From Crossaster papposus (taxonomy: Eukaryota > Echinodermata > Asteroidea > Velatida > Solasteridae), in contig JBAIAA010000697.1 of the NCBI GenBank assembly GCA_037893245.1, positions 372,001-436,000 of the forward strand: DNA of 64,000 nucleotides, read 5' to 3'. Within the stretch, counting starts at the first letter, position 1. Each line of letters starts with the position of its first letter. The notes beneath the pieces are model-generated. The model searched no databases, had not been told where the DNA came from, and saw nothing but the letters and a program-made list of their open reading frames with translations. Shown piece after piece: positions 33,501 through 45,356 of this stretch. The position numbers and the translations under genes were made by a program.

Positions 33501-36061
33501 CTGCCAATGCTGCGTCGTACGTGCATGGCCAACGTGTACATGGTACAGATGGCTGAGTGCAGTCAGTCTGCAGCGCACTGAAAAGCCGTTCATTTTATGT
33601 GCGCTTTATGCATGGCACTTTGTGCGTGACCTCGTTTTTGAATACGTTTTTGAATTTGGTCCGAAACATCCGTTTTATTTACCGACTGTCAATATTATGT
33701 ATATTTTCCTTTGGATAAGAAAACATTCTTGTATATTATACAATTATATTAGAAATTATATGACATTTAGAGGGTGAAATTTATAACGTAAAAAAAGCTT
33801 CCGAACCAACAAATTGACCTTCAAAAAACGACGAGATTTTCCCCGGTTTCTGGCTGTGGCCACAACCCAATTTCACACTGATGTTAAAGATAATTTCATA
33901 TTCTATCAAAAAACTGTCGATTTGAGGTTGATTTTAACTTAGTCCAGTCAGGGCGCAGAAAATGCTAACGTCCACAAGAAAGTAACGAACGGAATATCCC
34001 GCCATGATAGTCCATCGTCTTCCTGTGCCCTCATTGGTCGAAAATGACGTCATTGAAAGGGCTTCGTGATGATAGGTGGTTTAGAGGTCAGTGGGTGATA
34101 GTGATACCCGTACCCGTAGAGAGGCGGCCGACATGCTAGCGTGGCTGCGGTGGGCAGTGACCATGGTGGTGGACGGCATGACCTACTAATAAGAAACATA
34201 TTAAGACAGAAAAAGGAACTGTGAAGTTTAGCAGTACAGTTTCTTTCCTAGTTCCGGATTTTTCCTAGTTCCGGATCGCTTCAAATAAAAACCTACCTCT
34301 TATGGCTTGGTCTCCAATACTATTTTTTTAGATGAAGTGTATTTTGAAAACATAAATATCTTTTCAATAAAATATCCAGAAAAGGAATTTTGGCTAGATT
34401 TTCGACTCGTACTTTGACATGTTTGGACGGTTTGTAGAAATCACGGGAGCCGCAAAACCACGAACAAATATTCTGCGGCATGTCACTCAAAACGTTTGAT
34501 TTAATTTATGCCTTTTTGTTGTCTACAGTTAGTGTGTTCAGTTTCACTCACCGCGACTCGACTGAAGACATCCACACACAGACTGTCCGTGCGCCGAAAA
34601 TCTAACCAATGTTTATCCCCAAAATTGTACGACTTTTATATGTCAGAAACTGCAAGTAAAACCTTCATTTGAAACCCCTGACTTTCAGTTATCAAATAAT
34701 GCACATAAAATAGCAGTTGGGTGGATGTACGACAGCTTATACTTTTTGTGAATGGAGCCCTTTTGCTCCGCCCAACTTTTCCCGAGAAAAACCGATCCAC
34801 GCGTCCACGCGTTCGGCCCCAGATTTTTCCCGAAAACTTCGCGGAGTTTTAACTCGGCGCGTTTTCCGAACCCCTAGTATAAAGTGAGTGACAGTTGAAC
34901 GGGTTTCATTTTGATCCCGAAGGGGTACTGAACACGTTAGTGTTTACTATAGTACATCCCGATAAACGATTTAGAACGAAAGTTACGAAAAAAGTAAAAA
35001 TAAACTCGATTTTTTGAGGTGCAATCCTCAAAATTCAAGGTAGGTGTTATCATTTACATAAAGTTTACTTGTCTTGTCTACTATACCTGTTATTTTTAAG
35101 TCTCTAATGTGCGTAGATTCGGCTGGAAAGTGTACTTTGTAAAGCTAGATTCATGACAGCTATTGGAAGATTACGCGAATGTGTGTGTGCGCTCGGCGTT
35201 TCGCGTGCCGTGTGTGAGGCAGGTTTTGGGGGCGTTCAGGGTTACGGGTACGGTATACTATGGAGGAATGAGAAGTTATACACAATGTACAATGTGTATG
35301 TAGGGTCGCGCTTCATCGAATGGGGCGAATTTAATCAAATAAAACAGGATTTCTCAAAAACTAATTATCCGATTTTCTCGATTTAAAAAGCATTGTATTT
35401 CTTTGATCAAGACCTTTCATTTGGTGTATAGTTTGAGCATTTTGGAGAAAGAATAATATTTTACATGAACACCCTACTACAGTTGTATAAAACTCATGCA
35501 TCGATTATTTTTTGAGTAAAAATAATGTACATGATTGTGCTTGCGTGCATAATACTAATACACGCTCTGCGTAATTAAGTACACGTCGAAAGACATGGCC
35601 GAAAAAAATAAAAATCGCGCGTACGAGAATCGCCGCAGAATACATGAGAAACATGTCGCCACAGACTAAATTGTATATCAAACGAAAGATCATTGCTTCC
35701 TTTCTCAATGTGTAGTGATCATTTTTGGCAATATTTGTTAGTTCAGTCAGGGCGCAGAAACTAAACACACGACAAAAAAATCCTTAAAATCATACCCTAA
35801 GTTCGAATGAACAGAATTCTGCCAAAAACATACTGAATCTCGTTATATTATATATCATTCGATTCAGAAAAACGTTCGCTTTCCACTTACCACGCCATCT
35901 TTGAGAATAACTGCTCCGTTTGCAACGTGTAGCTTGTTAAAAACAAAGCTGCCGAACTCTCGCAATTGCTCGCGTAAATCTCGTGGCCAAGTTGCGACGC
36001 TGGCCGTGCAAATAAAGTTCGAGATATGACCTCATTAACGCGTGCGCTGCGGACTGACTGA
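33501..36061. other. Intergenic, no gene recognised
   Basis: The only internal repeat seen is cagtcagggcgcagaaa at about 33947 and 35743. No conserved exon, RNA gene or large repeat recognised. Confidence 0.4.
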
Positions 36062-36360
36062 GTGCACACAAACACGTCTGGTTTGGTGTAGTTTACGTTT
36101 GCCTATTTTGTGACGGCGATCCGTACAGACAGGGGTTGATAGAGGCAACAATATTCTCATCGAACAATGTACTGGAATCGAAAGGCTGGAGCTCATTGTA
36201 GTTGCGCTCTGCGGAGAATCGATTCTAGCTTAGGTTTCGGCTAATCATTATCGAGGGTCGATATTATGTTGAAATCATTTTAGTCGCGAACACGTTACCA
36301 CCGCGACTAAGCCAATTTCCTGTATCTATTTCGATACTTGATTTATCAAGGTGAAATTAA
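36062..36360. repeat. Complex repeat R, 3' part, upstream of NLR copy 2
   Basis: cacacaaacacgtctggttt through gatacttgatttatcaagg matches the 3' half of copy 1 (30053-30335). Confidence 0.85.
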
Positions 36361-36841
36361 TCGTGACCCAACATTGCACTTAAAACACAGTCCCAGTCGG
36401 CAAAACTATATGTTTAAACAAACTCGTGTCTTGGCGAGGTAAAATGAAACACCCAAACACGCGTTCCAAATGGTCACGTGTTTAACAGTAGTTTCAGACA
36501 CGCATATTACATTGTAATACGTCTAGAACACATTTGAAACACGTGTTTGGATATTTTATTTTACCTCGCCAAAACCCGCGTTTTTTCTTACTTGTTAACC
36601 CGTGTTTGAAACATAGTTTTGCCGACTGTGGTGTCAATTTTCCGGCATTATCTTGTTTTTCTCATATTTTAGGTAGAACATCTGTCATCAGTTACATTTA
36701 GACATGTTTTGCAATGCGTACAACCCTTTAATACAAATATATTTAAACAAGGAAAAGTATTGCCGACGATTCTTTGCAGAAGGTCACAATAAAATGTCAA
36801 CCTATTTGAATACATTTCCCCCAGTTCACTGACATTGTGAA

Positions 36842-36998
36842 ATGGAAGCTTCAGCCAGAATGGCGACCGTTCCGTTTGCACCCACCGCCCCCAAGACTAC
36901 ACCTGCAGAATCAGGATTGACTGTTGGAGAGTGGGTAGGCATTGGTGTTGGCATCGCTGGTGTCGTGGTCGCCGTGATTGGGATAATTCTGGCATTGC
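36842..36998 (+). CDS. TM-NACHT-LRR gene copy 2, exon 1 (transmembrane segment)
   Basis: ATG at 36842; 52 codons: a Pro/Thr/Ala-rich start, then VGEWVGIGVGIAGVVVAVIG and IILAL, a single membrane helix of about 22 residues (31-52), ending phase 1 at GTGAGT. There is no typical cleavage site before it, so it may be a signal anchor. It replaces the Death/CARD/Pyrin-type N-terminus seen in most animal NLRs. Confidence 0.75.
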
Positions 36999-37671
36999 GT
37001 GAGTATGATTGGATATGCCTGATAAGCTCCTTTCCTTATTTACCCCATCCACGTTAAGAATGTGAGAGTTAGGGAGTCACTATCGACGCCATCTTGCCTG
37101 GAGCAAGTTCGGGTGCTGCTGACCTAGTCCTATTTGTCAATTTACGATTTAAATTATGAGATGGGAATATAGATGTTTACCTAAGTATGTGAAACCAGCG
37201 AAATTGTATTTTATGTTACCCTTCTAATCCTATGGGACTGTTGAAAACGAAACTAGTATAATGCGCTGAAACTGGGAGATGACGTCAGCAAACAAGATTC
37301 GTCTATGGCGAGCCGATTTAACATATATTACTTACGCTAAAAACATCGAGTTATTTAGAGATATCTTTAAATGAATTTAAGATACAGTTAATTATTTTTA
37401 CATTTCTTTAATTATTTAAAGATATATCTAATTGTTTGAAAATATTTCTAAGGGAATAAATATAAAAATACACAAATTATTTTGTTTGATCTAGTGTGTC
37501 AGGTTGGGGTTATAATAGAGCATTGATAGCATTATGTAAAAATAAAACCATCGTTTCTAATAGAAATATTGTCACCTTAATTGTTGGCGAAATACATGTA
37601 CACAAAAGGTAAATTTGATATACAACCTGTCAATGAGTAGTTACTAAATAAGAAAATGTTCTTCTTTTTAG

Positions 37672-38645
37672 TGAGATATTTACACGGTGATAACGTCATT
37701 GGTAGGTGCCGGGAGCGAAGGAGAGAAGGTATGCATTAGTTAATTACGACTACGCCCAACCACTGCCTGGTAACGTGTTTAACGTTTAAAACCGGGCTCA
37801 TTCTTAATGCCAATACGAATCTGAATGCGATGTAAATGTGGCACCACAAAGAATTTGCTGCAAAATTTGCCGCAGTTGACATGGGTTTAACTTTTCTGAA
37901 TTCGCAGTACGAACGCTCAGCCCTGACGTCATAGATTCGCGTTTTGAACTCGTGTGATAATCGGACTCCTATTACCTATACAATGGTTGAACCCTATCAC
38001 GTGACCGGTCACGCTCCTAATTATCTTCACTTTAGACATGCGCAATGTTACCAATGAACCCGCATTTCTTGGGGTCTGAAAACATTTGGTTAACTGAATG
38101 GCGAATCTGTACGTCAGTGGTGATTTCTTTTCAACATTCGTGACGGGGAAACCAGCAACTTGGAATATTCGAAAGGGAGGCCGGGGGAGGGGGGGGGGGG
38201 GGGGGGGGGTCGTTTGACTCTAGATGGCGCTGTTCTCATATGTAGGTACATATGTTACGCCCATTTCTATAATTTGTGTTTTACAAACCAATCAGTATTT
38301 CGAAGAAAAAAGTCGGTATGAAAGACGTGAAGTACATTTGAAAGAATTGATGCATGTACTGTGTAGTTATGCGGCTGGGGATTCCGGAAGGCCTAAATTA
38401 GGAGGGACATTCCAATTGCGTGACTGGAGTGGAAGGGACAAATCATCAACACAAAAGACTGTATAGTGACGCGGCTTGGCCACTCCCGTGTGCTATTTGT
38501 TCAGAAAAGCCCCAGCTAAGTAATTTGAATGCGACCTAACTCTTGGATGTCACGTTTTATTCAGAACGGAGACGTCACCCAGCGAACCAGGGAGATGACA
38601 GCGAACCAGGATTACCAATGACACCTACGCCTACTGATTCAGGAG
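37672..38645 (+). CDS. TM-NACHT-LRR gene copy 2, exons 2 and 3
   Basis: Exon 2, 37672-37728 (57 bp): LRYLHGDNVIGRCRERRRE, a basic juxtamembrane patch. Exon 3, 38565-38645 (81 bp): ERRRHPANQGDDSEPG and a Pro/Thr-rich end. Both are phase 1 to phase 1, identical in length to copy 1. Confidence 0.7.
38183..38209 (+). repeat. G-rich run shared by both NLR copies
   Basis: A purine run with about 20 consecutive G (38190-38209) in intron 2, also at 20494-20515 in copy 1 but shorter there. Confidence 0.85.
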
Positions 38646-38886
38646 GTAAATCCACACGCAGAAAAATGGACACATAATTATGATTTAAGAAGTATCCGTT
38701 GACGGCCTGGGTTAAAATGATCCTTGTTAAAAAAAAAAAACTTTGGAAAAATCATGACTAAATACTTTACCGATAGTTTCTCGAACACTTTATCTTGGAC
38801 TTTTTTAATAAATGAATTACAGACGAAACGCAACCCTCCGTTCATTATGTTTTGACACGATTTTGTTGTTTTACTCTTCACATCTG

Positions 38887-38962
38887 AAACGAGTCAGCCA
38901 GGATACAGTACGACAAGGGATACTCGACTCGATATTCCAACTCAACTTGCTGCCGATAAGTG
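38887..38962 (+). pseudogene. Relic duplicate of the start of NLR exon 4, copy 2
   Basis: Equivalent of 21174-21250. acgagtcagccaggatacag through gctgccgataagtgtgag; no acceptor AG at the border. Confidence 0.7.
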
Positions 38963-39026
38963 TGAGCTAAAATGTAAATACCCGATTAACATGGTTTGAT
39001 TTCGATTTGTCTTTTTGTTACATTAG

Positions 39027-41545
39027 AAACGAGTCCGTCGAGTGGGAGAGGACCAGGATGCAGTACGACACAGGAGACTCGACTCGATGATCCAACTCAA
39101 CTTGCTGCTGATAAGTGCGAGGAGGCATTAAAAGACATCTACAAAGGCACAGGTAGCTATGTGCAGATGCTTCCATGGGTGGATGATGACCAAAAACACA
39201 TCATGGACATCTACACAAAGCTACAATTAGAAAAAGGTGATGGGGATTTGAAGGGAGAGGTGAAATTGTATAGGGATATTTTCAAACTCGAAACAAGAGA
39301 GGGTCATCCAATTATACGGGCAATTTTAAGCGGAGGGGCTGGTCTAGGGAAAACGACTCTTGTTGCCAAAATGGCTTACGATTGGGCCTGTGGTGAAGTT
39401 GCACTAAAAAAGTACAAGCTTGTTTTTGTGTTGAAAATGCGTTCCCTAAAACAAACGTCGGATGTGATAGATGCACTGTTTGATCAGTTGTTAGATAAAG
39501 AGAACATAGACAGCAAAGACTTGGAATCCTTCATTGCAGCCAACCCTGACGACGTGTTGTTTCTGTTAGATGGTTTTGATGAATTCAGGTCGACTGAGCT
39601 TGATGAGTCGGAGTTCGGTTCGATTCTTAAAATGCTTAATCGAAAGGGAAAGTACGCAAAATGCAGTGTTATTGTGACAACCCGCCCCTCACACTATGAC
39701 AAGCTGGTAAAGAACACTTTGATTCAGAGGCCGTTTGCTCGTGTGAATGTTTTAGGGTTTAGCGAGGACGATGTTAGGGAATATGTGCACAAATTTTATT
39801 CAGAAGAATCATCCAAAGCTGGTGGACTTTTGACGAGAATTGTATCCTCGAATGTTTTATTAGATTTGGCCAAAAGTCCAATGCTGTTGTTATTGATGTG
39901 CTTGTTATGGAAAGACAGTGCTACACTCCCCGACACCATGTTTCGACTATATAATCAGGCACTGTGTTATATATTTAAACGTAAAACAAACATGTCAAAT
40001 AAAGAGATTTTAAGGTTGGTTACTGCTATTGGAAAGGTTGCTTTGGCCGGCCTACTTTCATCTGATAAAAAGTTATCATTCCAAGAGGGGGATTTTGAGC
40101 CAGATGTGCTTAAAAAGGCCTTACGAGCTGGCATCCTCACCAGCGAGCGAGTCCGCAAGGGGATCGACATTTCCAAAACCGTTTATTTTATTCACAAGAC
40201 GTTTCAAGAATTTTCCGCTGCGATATACTACCAGAGTTTAACATCGGAAGTAGAAATGCATGAATTTGAAACGTTCTTTCGTCAAGTGTCTGGTTTAGCT
40301 GGGTTTGAATATTTTCTGCGTTTTTGCTGCGGTGACAGTGATGGGCCACGGACAAATTCAATTTTACAGATGTTAACGCATAAAGTCAAAGATGCAGGCA
40401 ATCTAGATGATAAAGCCATACACGTTGCCTTGAAATGTTACTTTGAAAGTCAGAGCCAGACATCGCCACCGTTGGAGTTAATTAATTCCGTTATTGATTC
40501 AAATCTAGATATTTATTTTCTAGAGAGTGATGATTGGACATCGTTTATGTACTTTCTAAACAACGTTACCGATGACCAGAAAAAGGGTGGCGGAAATACT
40601 TGCCTCGAAAGGATACGTACATTAAGAATGAATCCTTGCAGCTTTGGACAGTTGGGTACAGAATACGGGAATTATGTGAACAGAATGACAAATCTTCAAA
40701 ATATTGAAGTGATTAACCCAAACGATGAATTTGAAGACTGTACACGTTCCCTTTTGTCTCTACGTCTGAAGAATATGACGCAGCTTGAGGCCGTGACCTT
40801 CACTGATTGCAACATAACAAGCAGTAACATGGAGCACATTGGGCAACTGAGTAATCTGCCGAACCTTGTTGAATTGAATCTGTCTGGCAATGAGACCATT
40901 GCTGGATCAGGTCGGTCATGGTCTCACTTGAAGAAAATCAAAACGCTCAACAAACTAAACTTGGGTTCGTGCGGATTGAGAAGTGATGACTTGAATCACA
41001 TTGCCGTGGCGCTGAGTAATCTGCCCAACCTTGTTGAATTGAATCTGTCTTACAATGAGACCCTTGGTGGATCAGGTCGGTCATGGTCTCACTTGAAGGA
41101 AATCAAAACGCTCAACAAACTAGTCTTGGATGGCTGCACATTGATAAGAGATGACTTGGAGCACATTGCCGGGGCGCTGGGTAATCTGCCCAACCTTGTT
41201 GAATTGGATCTGTCTCACAATCAGACCCTTGCTGTATCAGGTCGGTCATGGTCTCACTTGAAGGAAATCAAAAGCCTCAACAAACTAGACTTGGGTGAAT
41301 GCGAATTAAGAAATGATGACTTGGAGCACATTGCGGCGGCGCTGGGTAATCTGCCCAACCTTGTTGAATTGGATCTGTCTCACAATTACACCCTTCATAG
41401 ATTATCAAGTCGATCATGGTCTGTCCTGACAAAAATGAACCAACTCGTGAAGCTTTCTTTGAAAAGCTGTTATTTGACCGCTGACGATCAGGCAGAAATT
41501 ACCGAAGCAGTGAGTCAAATGACCAGCCTGGAAGTGGTATATTAG
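39027..41545 (+). CDS. TM-NACHT-LRR protein, main exon, intact
   Basis: Exon 4 is entered in phase 1 after ttacattag and ends at TAG 41543-41545; with exons 1-3 the protein is about 937 aa. An N-terminal linker contains SYVQMLPWVDDDQKHI. NACHT: Walker A GGAGLGKTT (about residue 201), Walker B DDVLFLLDGFDEF (about 273-285), VTTRPSHYD (sensor 1-like), then SPMLLLLMCLLW and FIHKTFQEFSAAIYYQ, the conserved end of the NACHT-associated helices. LRRs follow, including four successive LPNLVELxLSxN repeat pairs with near-identical DNA of about 165 bp. By family analogy this is an ATP/GTP-driven innate immune sensor. An N-terminal membrane anchor is unusual. All four exons are open with good splice sites. 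Confidence 0.92.
40790..41420 (+). repeat. LRR-coding tandem repeat, about 165-bp units
   Basis: Nucleotide-level repetition of the segment around ctgcccaaccttgttgaatt at about 40857, 41026, 41188 and 41356. Copy 1 has only two of these (about 23917 and 24077). Near identity within the array points to recent unequal exchange or conversion. Confidence 0.85.
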
Positions 41546-44386
41546 TCTCATCCATAATGGGCTCCGTACATGCAGCATTTTGAAAGTGCTTGGATCGTGC
41601 GCGTTTGCGCGTACATAACTTCACTGCGGGATTGCGTTATACAACATTCTACTGACTTGGCACATCGGCAGCTGTCAGAAATGACTTTCCTAAGATAATT
41701 GATCATGAAAGTCTCTTTTCATAATTCTATTCAGTACACAGACGCGGTCTCAGAGAACAAAGGACTAGAACAACTTGGTGATGGTTTGTGATGAAACAAC
41801 CGTTAAAACCCAACGGATGCCAACTTTTCAAAAATAAATAAAAATACGGTTCCATTTTTTTCCACCACCACTAACTTTTTCTCCGTCAACTTTTGACCCC
41901 TCGTTAAACGACCAGTTCCTTATTACGTCATGCGGATCGCTTTTCACGGAGCAATTTTCTAGTGATTTGAACATGCATATTTGTCTCACTTTATCCGCAA
42001 ACAAATTAAGTGATTTACATACAATGTCAAGTACCCTTTAATAAATAGGAATAACATGCGTTTCTAGAAAACCACATATTTTCAAAAAGGTAGGAGAAAC
42101 CTAGAATTCGGATCCCTGCAACACAATCAAAAGTACAGATTTTAAACCTGAGCTTATTACGGCCAAAAGGTTTGATCTTCATTGTGATTTCTGACCAGAG
42201 AAGTGAGTTGTGTGGGTCTGGAGGGGAAGGGAACGAGAGCTGCGTTGTTGAAAAAGAAAAGTACGTCTGGCACAGATCTGACAAGATTATTGAGAAATAA
42301 ACCGAGACAAGATAACGTCATGGTTGGTTTACACTCTCGAAATATTCTGGTCAATTTTGACTTGCAAAAACAGTCCCCAAACGTACCCTATAGCTGAATT
42401 CAGCTTTTGGAAGATGAACATCACACAAGCTAATAAACCACAGCCGACGTAAGCTTGGCATAAATACAGAGTCGATTGAAATCGCCAAACCTACGAACCC
42501 TTGTTATACTTTTGATATCACCCGAGATAACAAACCTGCTGGAATTCCCGCCAAGAATTGGATGACCCTCTTGTAAAATTGTAAATAAATACTGTGCTGT
42601 TGTCGATTTATATTCTGTATAATATAAGCTGCATGTGTTTTGTGTTGATCGCTGCGTGCATCGAACCAGTAACAGTGTCATGCATGATGCAAAATTTGTG
42701 TAATGTAAAAGTTATGTATAAAATAAGACATTGTACATTAATGGGATTTTATTTGTGATTAATTGAACATCAGATGTTCCACTGTCAAGAAAGTTTTAAA
42801 GTGAGGTTTACTTCAACATTTAATGTTCACCTGAGAGTGAAGCCAAGTGGTTTCATCTCGAGGCTTTATAGACTGGTGCATGTCCATCTGTTTGGAACTA
42901 AACTGGTCTCTTCAGTAGTCTGATGACAGACTAGGGAGAGATTTTGACACAGTTGACTCAGTACTAAAGGCGTGTTGGACTGGTTGTTTCATATGCCAGT
43001 CTATTTTCTTGTGTTGCATGTTTTCAATACCATAAGTTTTGAGACTCTCATACACAGTACATGTATCGAGAGTCGCAAATTTCTGGACCAATGTTAACCT
43101 TTGACACCCTAGGTATGGCACGCAAAGTAGGCAAATGAATACATTTGCCATGAAGAAGGACATGGGTGAACATGACATATTATGGCAAGTGTATTTAATT
43201 GAATGAACTTTAAAACATTGTGTTGTTTTTTTGTCGGAATGTTATCATCATGGGGATAAAAGCATGATATCTTATAAATTATCACGACTACAGTTTTAAA
43301 TGATGCATCCAATTTGGGTAATCAGTTTATTATGAAACATTGATTGCAAAACAATGGGGAAAGTGGCTAGTTTAAATTATCTTAATGAAGCTTTTTGTAA
43401 TAAGTTGTGTTATCAAATCAACATTACGAATGTATATGCTCGTACCTGAACTGTTATGTTATTTTACATATAACTGTTTTATATATGATTTACAGTTTTA
43501 TCATATTTACAATTTTGTTGATCACACTCTCCAAGTTCATGTAATAAATAACATCATAAATGACGTTATTTGATGGTTAAAATGCTTTTTCAAATATTCA
43601 CGACTACAGTTGTAAAATCGTTTGCAACTGTGGTAATCAGATAGTTATGTAAAATTGCTTAAGTTAGAGAAATTTGGCTGGCGCAAATTCTCTTAATTAA
43701 AGGTAGGATACACCTTTTGCAGATTTCGAAAATATTTACTACCGAATTATTCAGAAATATCTTACTTATTTGAAAGTAAATAATGATTTTAGGCATCCAG
43801 CAAAATAATTGCGCTAAATATCCTGTAATTATTCCGAAATATTTTAATTTTATTAGCCGGACGGCGATTGCAAAAAAATATAGATAAGATAAGAATAACT
43901 GCTTGACGCCGGTTGAAAACAATCGCTGTTTTTCGTGCTTTTCTCGGCATCCATGACTGTAAAACTTCGGACAGGTCAGTTAAACGATATTTACTATAAG
44001 ATACAACCCCCCCCCCCCCCCCAAATCTACCCATTCATGATAATTCAAGCAATTACCAATGTAGTATCCTACCTTTAAGCTTTTTGTAATAGTGTTATCA
44101 CAAACGTAAAAACATACATTTCTGGAGCGTTTTAATGTCGGTTTTACATGTACATATAACAGATTAAACTTTTTAAAATGAAGTTTCACAGTTTGGACAG
44201 ATGGACAGATTATTTACATGTATTTACAACTTTGTCGATCACTCTCTGTTGAGTAATATATATTTACATCACAAATGCTTTTCAAACAGTGATGTGTAAC
44301 TGATTTCAACCTTTCAACAAAAATAAAATTGTGTTCCAAAATCTTGTCAAAATGTGTATCTCTTTAAAGTTTTGCTCATTCCATCG
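41546..44386. other. 3' flank of NLR copy 2
   Basis: Matches 24280-26430, except that about 42645-42925 has no counterpart in copy 1 and a MITE is present at 43701-44074. No gene seen. Confidence 0.6.
43701..44074. mobile_element. TTAA MITE family A, complete 374-bp copy
   Basis: Ends aggtaggatacacc and gtatcctacct, flanked by TTAA (43697-43700 and 44075-44078). Copy 1 of the duplication shows the empty site with one TTAA (near 26064). A poly-C run lies inside at 44008-44022. Confidence 0.92.
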
Positions 44387-44966
44387 CCGTTTGTAAGCCA
44401 CAGTTCACTTTAGTTTGCTTGCGATGAAGTCATTGAAGTGGATGAAATATTTTCGTTTATATAAATAACTAATACGAATTAGATATATCTAATTCTCTAA
44501 ATTATCGTTGCGTAAGTAAAAAAAAGAAAGAAAAAAAAAGGTTAAATTGGCTCACCATAGACGAATCTTGCGAGCTGACAAGATGACGTCATCGATGATC
44601 ATGATGCTCCCTGGAAGATTATGACCGCGAAACGTTGCATATTCAGTGCGGTACCGTAACAAGGGGCAACCATTCTTTAGAGGAATTTGTGTGATATTTT
44701 TCACATAATCACAAACAACTGCTGCTCCAACCCATTGCTGAACTGCACGAAGAACCTTAACGGGGTTTCGAAAACGGCCTTGAAAGCGCGCGTCACCCAG
44801 TTTTTTACTCTAGAGGGCGCTATAGCACTAGCGCGCGGGCACTATATAGCGGGCGTGGCGCGCAGGTCCAAGACCAACCTCGTCCCTAGGGCTTACTTAA
44901 TTTTCAACCACGTTTCCAATAGTAACCCAATGAACAGGAACTCCTTTCTCGTGCCCGGCTGAGTAA
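44387..44966. other. Intergenic, no gene recognised
   Basis: A/G-rich run at 44518-44540; otherwise nothing recognised. Confidence 0.4.
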
Positions 44967-45356
44967 TTTTTGTTTCCTAGGAGGGTTTGGGGTGATTATC
45001 ATAAATTACCACACTGAATAGAAGACACTTAGGTTCTCAGATCCTTACTTTAATTCCCTTAAATTAAACTCACTCCAACAATAAAATTGGAGACAACAAA
45101 TAGTCAATGAAAAATGAGCAGAGACCGATTTCGAACCCCAGTCGAACGATCTATAACCCAACCCATTATCCACTAAGCTATCGTGAGAGGTCGACAGAAC
45201 TAAGCCGTTTTTTCAAAGTGCTTTAATGTACCTCCGGGCTACGTGTAACTATAGTTGAATGAGCGATAACAATGTATTAATAGCGTCATTGTTAAAACTA
45301 CTGAATAATCATGAGCCGCCATTTATGATAATTACACCTAACCCTCCTAGGAAAAA
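44967..45356. mobile_element. TIR element with a tRNA-like core, copy 2
   Basis: Left arm tttttgtttcctaggagggt then gattatcataaat; right arm is its near complement (atttatgataattacaccta, accctcctaggaaaaac). Interior on the - strand has TAGCTTAGTGG (A-box-like) and GGGTTCGAAAT (B-box-like) at about 45118-45190. It shares interior words (cttaggttctag/cag, gtcgaca, taatgtac/taatgtaac) with 27454-27854. Confidence 0.75.
45118..45190 (-). ncRNA. tRNA-like sequence inside the second TIR element
   Basis: A-box-like TAGCTTAGTGG and B-box-like GGGTTCGAAATC in tRNA-like spacing. No intact cloverleaf seen. Confidence 0.5.

Larger units (their letters stand above)
36489..44386 (+). repeat. Segmental duplication, copy 2
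   Basis: Collinear with 17123-26430. Starts tagtttcagacacgcata. Holds the intact NACHT-LRR gene. Confidence 0.9.

Noticed and set aside
33484..33777. 97-codon + strand ORF after repeat R
   Set aside because: Low-complexity hydrophobic composition, no family resemblance, no splice or promoter support.
34795..34820. ccacgcgtccacgcgttcgg resembling a cDNA-library adaptor
   Set aside because: It is embedded in ordinary genomic sequence without vector on either side; similarity to the adaptor is partial and probably chance.
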